A stretch of DNA of 5,393 nt from Bacillota bacterium (GTDB lineage Bacteria; Bacillota; Clostridia; Lachnospirales; Cellulosilyticaceae): positions 1 through 5,393 of the forward strand of contig JAEZKI010000250.1 in assembly GCA_023415525.1 (NCBI GenBank), given 5' to 3'. The notes below the pieces were generated by a model, which was not told the DNA's origin, did not search any database, and saw only the letters and a program-made list of their open reading frames with translations. Shown piece after piece: positions 1-5,134 of this stretch (within the stretch, counting starts at the first letter, position 1; every line of letters begins with the position of its first letter). Position numbers and translations under genes: made by a program.

Positions 1-388
1 GAATATAATAGGTGCTTTTTTGGGTGGTGCACAGACAGGGTCCTTGTGGAGGAGCTTTCTCATTCCACTTTATATCGTGAAACGTCCTATGGGTAGTTGT
101 GCCCTATTACTTGGTATAGTTGGAATAATAGCTAGCCTAACAGTAGTCCCTATTCAAATCATGTCCTATATACCTTTGGTCTGGTCCGTGTTATTATTTG
201 GGATATTCATGCCCTTTACAGTCATTGCTTTAATGAATGTAATAAAGGCAAAGAAAAAACGAATAAAAATTTTTATAGTATTCTTTGCTATTTTAGGAAT
301 AGGAATTAACCCCATTATAACTTGGATTGGTTCAGTGCTTTATGAAAAACTGGATGCAGTGCAAATAAGTAAGGATTTATCCCAATAG
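1..388 (+). CDS. Partial membrane protein of unknown function (3' end)
   Basis: The reading frame is open from the first full codon at position 2 to the TAG at 386-388, so this is the C-terminal part of a gene that starts before the window. The TTG at position 20 lies inside an ongoing hydrophobic sequence (NIIGAFLGGAQTG) and has no ribosome binding site in front of it, so I do not take it as the start. The visible part of about 128 residues has three strongly hydrophobic stretches: one starting near SCALLLGIVG, one from YIPLVWSVLL to TVIALMNVI, and one from KIFIVFFAIL to ITWIGSVL. A basic KAKKKRIK segment between the second and third probably faces the cytoplasm. The C-terminal tail is short and polar. 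It is therefore an integral membrane protein. I do not recognise the family. A strong terminator directly after it separates it from the redox operon downstream, so it need not share their role. Confidence 0.75.
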   Translation, partial: NIIGAFLGGAQTGSLWRSFLIPLYIVKRPMGSCALLLGIVGIIASLTVVPIQIMSYIPLVWSVLLFGIFMPFTVIALMNVIKAKKKRIKIFIVFFAILGIGINPIITWIGSVLYEKLDAVQISKDLSQ

Positions 389-393
389 TTAGT

Positions 394-438
394 AAAAAGC
401 CTACCTGGATTTATTTCAATAATCAGGGTAGGCTTTTT
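394..438 (+). terminator. Rho-independent terminator of the membrane protein gene
   Basis: A perfect 12-bp inverted repeat, AAAAAGCCTACC (394-405) and GGTAGGCTTTTT (427-438), begins six bases after the stop codon. Further pairs inside it (GATT 408-411 with AATC 421-424) extend the stem beyond two mismatches. The right arm itself supplies the run of five T. The A run on the left arm could let it work in both directions, but nothing on the minus strand here needs it. Confidence 0.9.
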
Positions 439-469
439 AGTTCAAAAGGACGAGGCGTATAATTTTTAT

Positions 470-498
470 TTTAATTGGACTTATTAAAATGGTATACT
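470..498 (+). promoter_or_regulatory. Candidate extended -10 promoter for the redox operon
   Basis: TGGTATACT (490-498) fits the extended -10 pattern TGnTATAAT, with -10 hexamer TATACT at 493-498. With a 17-bp spacer the -35 position is TTTAAT (470-475), a weak match to TTGACA. It lies between the upstream terminator and the first operon gene, about 70 bp before the start codon. An inverted repeat (468-475 and 483-490) overlaps the -35 and spacer region and could be an operator. This is inferred from motifs only. Confidence 0.55.
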
Positions 499-567
499 AG
501 AATAGTGTTTAGGGGCAGGCATAAAATAAAGTACAATTAAAAACAAGAGGTTATGGGGTAAAGAGGT

Positions 568-1068
568 ATGAAAACAGAAAAAACAGAACACCTTATAGAA
601 CAAGAAAAGACACATGCCCAACGGGCAATGGACTATTTTAAAGAAGGATATAATTGTGCCCAGTCCGTTTTTTTAGCCTTTAGCCAGGAATATGGTATGG
701 ATTTTGAGATGGCTTTAAAAATGAGTTCCTCATTTGGAGCAGGAATGGGGCGACTTCGGGAAGTATGTGGTGCTGTTTCGGGGATGTTTATGGTGGCAGG
801 ATTAGTTTATGGCTATATAGATCCAAAAGACCATAAAACAAAAACGGAACATTATGAAAGGATTCAATATCTGGCAAAAGCGTTTGAGGACAAGAATGGC
901 TCTATTATATGTAGAGAGTTATTAGGTTTAGGTGCTGGAAAAGATAAACCGGAACCTGAGCTTCGGACAGCAGAATATTATAAAAAAAGACCTTGCGTGG
1001 AGCTAGTGGGTATGGCTGCTGGCATTATGGCTAACTATATAAAGAATAATCCCAAAAGAGAATTTTAA
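568..1068 (+). CDS. C_GCAxxG_C_C family redox protein
   Basis: The 166-residue product matches the C_GCAxxG_C_C family of putative redox-active proteins, common in anaerobic bacteria and archaea. The four signature cysteines are visible: C30 in GYNCAQSV, C67 in the CGAVSG motif, C115 in SIICREL and C143 in RPCVEL. The glycine-rich stretch SSFGAGMGRLREVCGAVSG is typical. There is no signal peptide and no convincing membrane helix, so it is probably cytoplasmic. The biochemical role of the family is not well settled; thiol redox chemistry or metal binding is likely. The start is imperfect: GAGG at 563-566 sits only one base before the ATG, so the GGGG at 555-558, nine bases upstream, may serve instead. 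The next in-frame ATG (628, residue 21) has no ribosome binding site and would leave only six residues before the conserved GYNCAQ. It is the first gene of the operon; no terminator lies between it and the peroxiredoxin. Confidence 0.88.
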   Translation: MKTEKTEHLIEQEKTHAQRAMDYFKEGYNCAQSVFLAFSQEYGMDFEMALKMSSSFGAGMGRLREVCGAVSGMFMVAGLVYGYIDPKDHKTKTEHYERIQYLAKAFEDKNGSIICRELLGLGAGKDKPEPELRTAEYYKKRPCVELVGMAAGIMANYIKNNPKREF

Positions 1069-1128
1069 AAACGTAATAAGTAGCTTGTGAAAAATGAAGT
1101 GACTACTATCAGTAAGGAGGAAATAAAC

Positions 1129-1581
1129 ATGTTAGAAGTAGGAATGAAAGCGCCTTATTTTGAATTACCAGATCAAAATGGCAAATTACACACACTTGAA
1201 GAGTATAAGGGAAAAAAGGTCGTTTTGTATTTTTACCCAAAGGATAGTACACCAGGTTGCACAAAGCAGGCGTGTGGCTTTTCTGAGCTATATCCACAGT
1301 TTGTAGAGAAAGGGGCAGTGGTTATTGGTATTAGCAAGGATACAGTAGCCTCCCATAAACGATTTGAGGAAAAGTATGGATTAACATTTACTATTCTTGC
1401 AGATCCTGAACTTCATGTTATTAAAGCCTATGACGTTTGGAAAGAAAAGAAAAATTATGGAAAGGTAGCTATGGGTGTGGTTCGTACTACTTATTTGATT
1501 GATGAAGAGGGTATCATTATAAAAGCAAATGATAAAGTAAAAGTCGCAGAAGATCCTACTCAGATGCTTGGGGAAGTGTAA
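1129..1581 (+). CDS. bcp: Thiol peroxidase, Bcp/PrxQ-type peroxiredoxin
   Basis: This gene encodes a 150-residue thioredoxin-fold peroxiredoxin that reduces H2O2 and organic hydroperoxides, normally regenerated by thioredoxin. The PxxxTxxC active site is seen as PKDSTPGC at residues 37-44. C44 is the peroxidatic cysteine and C49 the resolving cysteine, five residues later as in E. coli Bcp. R119 in VRTTYLID is the usual active-site arginine. The N-terminus (VGMKAPYFELPDQNG) and the 150-residue length fit the family. I chose the ATG at 1129 because AAGGAGG (1114-1120) lies eight bases before it. The frame stays open upstream to a GTG at 1087, but those 14 extra codons include the ribosome binding site and do not belong to the fold. 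The TAA stop shares its last base with the ATG of the YaaA gene (TAATG), which implies translational coupling. Likely cytoplasmic. Confidence 0.95.
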   Translation: MLEVGMKAPYFELPDQNGKLHTLEEYKGKKVVLYFYPKDSTPGCTKQACGFSELYPQFVEKGAVVIGISKDTVASHKRFEEKYGLTFTILADPELHVIKAYDVWKEKKNYGKVAMGVVRTTYLIDEEGIIIKANDKVKVAEDPTQMLGEV

Positions 1582-2330
1582 TGAAAATTATATTATCTCC
1601 AGCCAAGAAAATGAATGTAAATTTAGAGTCACTAGAACCTATAAGCATTCCTGTATTTCTTAATGAGACAAAAGAAATACTTTCTTGGCTTCAAGGTAAG
1701 TCAAAAGAGGAACTCAAAAAGCTGTGGGGATGTCAGGATAAGATTGCCGAACAAAATTTTGAGCGACTAAAAGGAATGAATCTTAAGAAGAATTTGACAC
1801 CAGCTCTTCTTTCCTATGAGGGAATTGCCTATCAGTATATGGCTCCAGCTGTTTTTGAGTATGGACAGTTAGACTATGTACAAAAACACCTACGGATTTT
1901 ATCAGGTTTTTATGGTGTATTGAAGCCTATGGATGGTGTGACACCCTATCGACTGGAGATGCAGGCAAAAGCACAGATTGGTAAATATAAAAATTTATAT
2001 GACTTTTGGGGAAGTAAACTTTATCAGGAGGTTAGAGAGGAGGATGGCATCCTTATTAATCTAGCATCCAAAGAATATTCTAAATGTATCGAGAAGTACC
2101 TGACAAAGAAAGACACTTATATCACTTGTACCTTTGGTGAAAGAGTAGATGGAAAGTTTGTTCAAAAAGGAACATACGCTAAGATGGCAAGAGGTGAAAT
2201 GGTTCGTTTTATGGCAGAGAATAAAATTGAAAAACCAGAGGAAATGAAACTTTTCAATAGGCTTGGCTATGTCTATAGAGAAGATAGGTCCAGCCTAACA
2301 GAGTATGTTTTTGAAAGGATTTTAGGATGA
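1581..2330 (+). CDS. yaaA: Peroxide stress protein YaaA (DUF328)
   Basis: The 249-residue product belongs to the YaaA/DUF328 family; E. coli YaaA is of similar length (about 258). The family hallmark N-terminus ILSPAKKM is present at residues 4-11. Other typical segments are YEGIAYQ, RILSGFYGVLKP, PYRLEM, NLASKEY and the basic KGTYAKMARGEMVRFM near the C-terminus. In E. coli, YaaA is induced during H2O2 stress, lowers intracellular unincorporated iron and so limits Fenton damage to DNA and protein; DNA binding has also been reported. That role is carried over here by homology. The start overlaps the bcp stop by one base, and GGGGAAG (1570-1576) inside the end of bcp serves as ribosome binding site. 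Its stop overlaps the start of the flavin oxidase gene by four bases (ATGA). Position between a peroxidase and a peroxide-forming oxidase fits a peroxide-protection role. Confidence 0.92.
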   Translation: MKIILSPAKKMNVNLESLEPISIPVFLNETKEILSWLQGKSKEELKKLWGCQDKIAEQNFERLKGMNLKKNLTPALLSYEGIAYQYMAPAVFEYGQLDYVQKHLRILSGFYGVLKPMDGVTPYRLEMQAKAQIGKYKNLYDFWGSKLYQEVREEDGILINLASKEYSKCIEKYLTKKDTYITCTFGERVDGKFVQKGTYAKMARGEMVRFMAENKIEKPEEMKLFNRLGYVYREDRSSLTEYVFERILG

Positions 2331-3694
2331 AAAAAGAGATAGAGCATATAACAGATAAAGTAATAACTAGAAAGGATGCAGCTTATGAAGACTGTAGAAA
2401 GGGATGGAATAGAGGAATAGAATGGAATCCCCTTGCTATTGTCTATTGTCAAAATGAAGAGGATATAAAAAGAACCCTTCACTTTGTTAAAAAGCATAAC
2501 CTAAGCCTGCGTATTCGTTCAGGGGGGCATCACTATGAAGGCTATTCAAGTGGTGAGGATGTCATTATACTGGATGTCAGTGAAATGAATAAAATCATTA
2601 TAGATGAGAAAGAAAAGCAAGTCATTGTGCAAGGCGGTGTGAGAAATGAAGCCCTCTATAAGGCTTTAGGTGAAAGGGGCTATCCTTTTCCAGGAGGAGG
2701 TTGTCCCACAGTAGGTGTGGCAGGTCTTACTCTTGGAGGGGGATGGGGATATTCAGCTCGGTATTTAGGACTAGCGGCAGACTCCTTACTAGCTGTTACA
2801 CTCATTGATGGCAAGGGGGAAAGGCTTAAGGCTAGTGAGACAAGTCACCCTGACCTTTTTTGGGCATTAAAAGGCGCAGGTGGTGGTCAATTTGGAGTGG
2901 TGACAGAACTTACCTATCGCTTACCAGAAAAGGTACAGAGGGCGACATGGATTCATCTGGATTTTAAGGAGTGTACATTAGAAGAAAAAATACAAATAGT
3001 AGCAACCTGGCAAGATGCTTTTCAAACAATGGCGCCTTGTCTTAACTTAAAGATGAGTGTGTACAACGGAAATAAACGAGGTAAAGGCGTATTTATGACA
3101 GGGATTTGCTATGGAGATGAAGTGCTTACAAGGCAATTACTCACTCCTTTTACAAGCTTAGGAAGCCAGCATATGCTTCAGCTAGAGGAGGCACCTATCG
3201 TGAGAGTCAATCAAATCATTCAAGATAGTCATCCGCCTTATGAGAAATATAAGTCTAATGGGCGTTTTCTTAGGAAGTTATTAACATCCCAGGAACTGGC
3301 CCATCTAGTAGGTCTCTTAGAAAGCAAGCCTGAAGCGGCTGATTATGCGGCACTTTCTTGGTATGGTATGGGTGGAAAAATAAGCACCTTGCCTAAGGAA
3401 TCCACTGCCTTTTATTATAGAGATGCCCAAGCCATCATAGGTCTTCAAGCTGTCTGGGAAGAACAAGAGCGTGCCATAGCTTGTCGTAAGTGGGTCCTTC
3501 AAGGATTAGAAGAAGTGGCTAAATATACGGAAGGAGCTTTTGTTAATTTTCCATTAGCTGAGTTAGAAGATTATGAAGCTGCTTATTTTGGAGACTATAA
3601 AATGCAGCTTAGGGAGATTAAGAAACAATATGATCCAGAGAATATTTTTAGCTTTCCACAAAGTATAGGTTGCAACAAGGACTCTTATCAATAA
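2327..3694 (+). CDS. BBE-type FAD-linked oxidase with bicovalent flavin motifs
   Basis: This 455-residue protein has the two-part structure of berberine-bridge-enzyme-like oxidases. The first part is an N-terminal FAD-binding domain of the PCMH/FAD_binding_4 type (about residues 30-200). A substrate domain follows, and the C-terminal BBE segment is visible as YFGDYKMQLREIKKQYDPENIFSFPQSI. Both covalent flavin anchors are present: H68 in RSGGHH (8-alpha-histidyl) and C126 in GGGCPTVGVAG (6-S-cysteinyl), 58 residues apart, close to glucooligosaccharide oxidase. Family members oxidise sugars, alcohols or amines and pass electrons to O2, forming H2O2; the substrate here cannot be told from sequence. 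No signal peptide, so cytoplasmic. The start overlaps the yaaA stop as ATGA, with AAAGGA (2314-2319) seven bases upstream. It is the last gene of the operon. An O2-using enzyme is unusual for an anaerobe; a dehydrogenase using another acceptor is possible. Confidence 0.92.
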   Translation: MKKEIEHITDKVITRKDAAYEDCRKGWNRGIEWNPLAIVYCQNEEDIKRTLHFVKKHNLSLRIRSGGHHYEGYSSGEDVIILDVSEMNKIIIDEKEKQVIVQGGVRNEALYKALGERGYPFPGGGCPTVGVAGLTLGGGWGYSARYLGLAADSLLAVTLIDGKGERLKASETSHPDLFWALKGAGGGQFGVVTELTYRLPEKVQRATWIHLDFKECTLEEKIQIVATWQDAFQTMAPCLNLKMSVYNGNKRGKGVFMTGICYGDEVLTRQLLTPFTSLGSQHMLQLEEAPIVRVNQIIQDSHPPYEKYKSNGRFLRKLLTSQELAHLVGLLESKPEAADYAALSWYGMGGKISTLPKESTAFYYRDAQAIIGLQAVWEEQERAIACRKWVLQGLEEVAKYTEGAFVNFPLAELEDYEAAYFGDYKMQLREIKKQYDPENIFSFPQSIGCNKDSYQ

Positions 3695-3750
3695 AGGTAT
3701 AAAAAAGGAATAGGATAAGTTACTGAGCTATAGACTATAGAAGAAGAATA

Positions 3751-3781
3751 GGAGCATAGAGGAATCTAAGCTCCTTTTTTT
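3751..3781 (+). terminator. Rho-independent terminator of the bcp-yaaA-oxidase operon
   Basis: GGAGCATAGA (3751-3760) and TCTAAGCTCC (3765-3774) form a ten-position stem with one internal A-A mismatch, closed by a GGAA tetraloop (GNRA type). Seven T follow (3775-3781). It lies 56 bases after the oxidase stop and separates the operon from the NimA-like gene. Confidence 0.92.
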
Positions 3782-3831
3782 ATAAAAAATGAGAAAAAAT
3801 GCTTCATATACTCCCCAAAAGAAATGGAACG

Positions 3832-3840
3832 TGTTACTAT
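3832..3840 (+). promoter_or_regulatory. Candidate extended -10 promoter of the NimA-like gene
   Basis: TGTTACTAT (3832-3840) fits TGnTATAAT with -10 hexamer TACTAT (3835-3840). No good -35 hexamer lies 16-18 bp upstream, so the call rests on the extended -10 and on position between a terminator and a gene. A perfect 10-bp palindrome, CTATTAATAG (3837-3846), overlaps the -10 and may be an operator. Confidence 0.4.
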
Positions 3841-3906
3841 TAATAGAATGAAACATTAAAAAATAATAACAATTTAAAATTTAAAGCGTAAAGTAAGGAG
3901 GATATC

Positions 3907-4398
3907 ATGAGAAAAAAAGATAGAGAAGTGACAGATAAACAAGAGCTTTTAAGAATAATTGAAAAATGTGATAGTTGTAGAATTGGCTTATGCTATGAAA
4001 ATGTCCCTTATATTGTCCCTATGAATTTCGGGTATACTTATGAAGAGGATCAACTCACTCTTTATTTCCATAGTGGCTTAGAGGGAAAAAAATTAGATAT
4101 GATTAGGCAAAACAATACGGTTTGTTTTGAGATGGACTGCTCTCATGAATTAGTACATAATGACATTCCCTGTAGGTATACCATGAAATATGAAAGTATT
4201 ATAGGTAGAGGCAAAATGTATATCTTAACAGAGGAAAAAGAAAAAATAGAAGCACTTCAGCAGGTTATGAAAAAATATGCTCCAGATAAGACTTTTGAGT
4301 TTGAAACAAAGCATGCCAGAATTATACTGGGTTTAAAATTAGTAGTAGAAGAATTTACAGGTAAACATTCCACTAAAGGTGGGGCAGTAGGCCAGTAA
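3907..4398 (+). CDS. NimA-like pyridoxamine 5'-phosphate oxidase family flavoprotein
   Basis: The 163-residue product is a split-barrel FMN-binding protein of the pyridoxamine-phosphate-oxidase superfamily, in the subgroup usually annotated as 5-nitroimidazole resistance protein (Nim). Typical segments are MRKKDREVTD at the start, the strand PYIVPMNFGY (34-43), LYFHSGLEGKKLDMI (52-66) with H55, VCFEMDC (72-78) and KYESIIGRGKMYIL (94-107). Nim proteins bind FMN and can reduce the nitro group of drugs such as metronidazole; many relatives are untested flavin reductases, so neither drug resistance nor vitamin B6 metabolism should be assumed. The protein has six cysteines (C21, C24, C29, C73, C78, C89), with C21 and C24 as a CxxC pair. 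The start is well supported by AAGGAGG (3895-3901), five bases before the ATG. It lies after a terminator and is probably transcribed from its own promoter; desulfoferrodoxin follows in the same direction, 149 bases on. Confidence 0.88.
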   Translation: MRKKDREVTDKQELLRIIEKCDSCRIGLCYENVPYIVPMNFGYTYEEDQLTLYFHSGLEGKKLDMIRQNNTVCFEMDCSHELVHNDIPCRYTMKYESIIGRGKMYILTEEKEKIEALQQVMKKYAPDKTFEFETKHARIILGLKLVVEEFTGKHSTKGGAVGQ

Positions 4399-4422
4399 CT
4401 TTAAATAAAAAAGGTAAATTTA

Positions 4423-4449
4423 TTGAAATATCTTTTATTGTGTTATAAA
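4423..4449 (+). promoter_or_regulatory. Candidate promoter of the desulfoferrodoxin gene
   Basis: TTGAAA (4423-4428) matches five of six -35 bases, and TGTTATAAA (4441-4449) gives an extended -10 with hexamer TATAAA (4444-4449). The spacer is 15 bp, short but tolerable with the TG extension. A start of transcription near 4456 would leave a leader of about 90 nt that begins just before a large dyad (4463-4498). Confidence 0.55.
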
Positions 4450-4462
4450 ATAAGACTAGAAA

Positions 4463-4498
4463 TAAAATAAACTATTAAAAATTTAATAGCTTATTTTA
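4463..4498. repeat. 36-bp near-perfect dyad in the desulfoferrodoxin leader
   Basis: The sequence runs TAAAATAA, A, CTATTAAA, AA, TTTAATAG, C, TTATTTTA. The two outer 8-bp arms pair perfectly with each other, as do the two inner ones, with a single A/C mismatch between them and only two central bases. It lies just downstream of the candidate promoter and about 50 bases before the start codon. It could be a repressor operator, a 5' mRNA hairpin, or a weak end signal for the NimA-like gene. An ordinary terminator is less likely because the stem contains almost no G or C and no clean T run follows. Confidence 0.7.
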
Positions 4499-4547
4499 AT
4501 ATTTTCACGTTGATGAAACTAAAAACTATTTTTAAGGGGGAGTGACT

Positions 4548-4934
4548 ATGTGTAACAAACAGAAATTCTTTTTTTGCAGACATTGTGGTAAGATTATTGG
4601 AATGATTCAGGAAAAAGGTACACCAACAATCTGCTGTGGTGAAAAAATGACCGAACTAGTAGCCAATACAACAGAAGCATCAGTAGAAAAGCATTTACCA
4701 GTTGTTACAGTATCAGGCAACACCATTGAAATTGAAATTGGAAGTACACATCATCCCATGGAAGAAGCCCACCACATTACCTTTGTGTATGTGGAAACGG
4801 AAGGTGGGGGACAACGAAAGTGCTTGAAGGTGGGAGATACACCTAAAGTAACGTTTAGTTTTGTAGAGGATAAACCTGTAGCTGTTTATGCTTATTGTAA
4901 TCTACACGGGTTGTGGAAAACAGATATAAAATAG
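4548..4934 (+). CDS. dfx: Desulfoferrodoxin (two-iron superoxide reductase)
   Basis: This 128-residue protein is a full-length desulfoferrodoxin, which reduces superoxide to H2O2 in the cytoplasm of anaerobes without releasing O2, taking electrons from rubredoxin or similar donors. Both iron centres can be read. Centre I (desulforedoxin-like, Fe-Cys4) uses C10, C13, C29 and C30. Centre II (Fe-His4-Cys) uses H49 in EKHLPV, H69 in THHPM, H75 in EEAHH, and C117 and H120 in CNLHGLWK. The catalytic E47-K48 pair next to H49 is intact, so the enzyme should be active. I chose the ATG at 4548, which has AAGGGGG (4534-4540) seven bases upstream; a GTG two codons earlier is too close to that site. The gene has its own candidate promoter and a conspicuous dyad in the leader, and a long hairpin follows it. 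Its product, H2O2, is a substrate for the Bcp peroxiredoxin encoded upstream. Confidence 0.97.
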   Translation: MCNKQKFFFCRHCGKIIGMIQEKGTPTICCGEKMTELVANTTEASVEKHLPVVTVSGNTIEIEIGSTHHPMEEAHHITFVYVETEGGGQRKCLKVGDTPKVTFSFVEDKPVAVYAYCNLHGLWKTDIK

Positions 4935-4971
4935 TGTTAGAAATGACAAGAGTGATAAAGTAAAAGACTTA

Positions 4972-5030
4972 AAAAGGGATTTTCGAAATTTGAGCGTAAC
5001 CATCAAATTCTCGACTATCCCTTTTAATTT
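4972..5030 (+). terminator. Long hairpin, probable terminator of dfx
   Basis: AAAAGGGAT (4972-4980) pairs with ATCCCTTTT (5017-5025). Inside it, TCGAAATTTGA (4983-4993) pairs with TCAAATT-C-TCGA (5003-5014), with one bulged C and a two-base internal loop, around the loop GCGTAACCA (4994-5002). T-rich sequence follows. The stem is longer than most terminators, but position after dfx and the T tract support termination. The A run on the left arm means it might also stop transcripts leaving the IS66 element on the other strand. Confidence 0.75.
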
Positions 5031-5100
5031 TTAGGTTATACGTATGGTCTCTCTTTTATTATTGCAATGGTTACCAAACTATATGGTTATTACATATATA

Positions 5101-5108
5101 ATTACTAT
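5101..5108. repeat. Presumed 8-bp target-site sequence flanking the IS66 end
   Basis: ATTACTAT lies immediately outside the GTAAGCG terminus. IS66-family elements usually duplicate 8 bp of target, so this octamer should occur again at the other end of the element, beyond the window. Only one copy can be seen here. Confidence 0.4.
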
Positions 5109-5128
5109 GTAAGCGTCAATTCAAGCTC
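5109..5128. repeat. Terminal inverted repeat of the IS66-family element
   Basis: The stretch starting GTAAGCGTCAATTCAAGC matches the usual start of IS66 ends. Its inner limit is uncertain, because the partner repeat is outside the window and the two cannot be aligned. Confidence 0.6.
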
Positions 5129-5134
5129 GCCTAT

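Noticed and set aside
475..498. TTGGAC (475-480) as the -35 of the operon promoter
   Set aside because: It is only 12 bp from the TATACT -10, too short for a working promoter; the extended -10 reading is preferred.
1087..1128. Upstream GTG extension of the peroxiredoxin by 14 codons
   Set aside because: The extension contains the AAGGAGG ribosome binding site for the ATG at 1129, and the family fold starts at that ATG.
1069..1128. Possible terminator or promoter between the C_GCAxxG_C_C gene and bcp
   Set aside because: Only a 5-bp imperfect inverted repeat is seen, with no T run and no convincing -10/-35 pair, so the genes are treated as one operon.
1109..1297. Minus-strand 62-codon open frame inside bcp
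   Set aside because: It is antisense to a clear peroxiredoxin, has no family resemblance and no ribosome binding site.
2273..2497. Minus-strand 74-codon open frame over the yaaA-oxidase junction
   Set aside because: It is antisense to two well-supported coupled genes and shows no recognisable motif.
3317..3502. Minus-strand 61-codon open frame inside the flavin oxidase
   Set aside because: It is antisense to conserved coding sequence, with no supporting signals.
3727..3740. GCTATAGACTATAG direct repeat before the operon terminator
   Set aside because: It is a short two-copy repeat with no partner elsewhere, compatible with chance.
4542..4547. GTG start two codons before the desulfoferrodoxin ATG
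   Set aside because: It lies one base after the ribosome binding site AAGGGGG; the ATG at 4548 has proper spacing and gives the standard residue numbering of both iron centres.
5044..5089. Repeated ATGGT/ATGGTTA words between dfx and the IS66 end
   Set aside because: Two 7-mers and one 5-mer with irregular spacing in AT-rich sequence are not enough to call an iteron or operator array.
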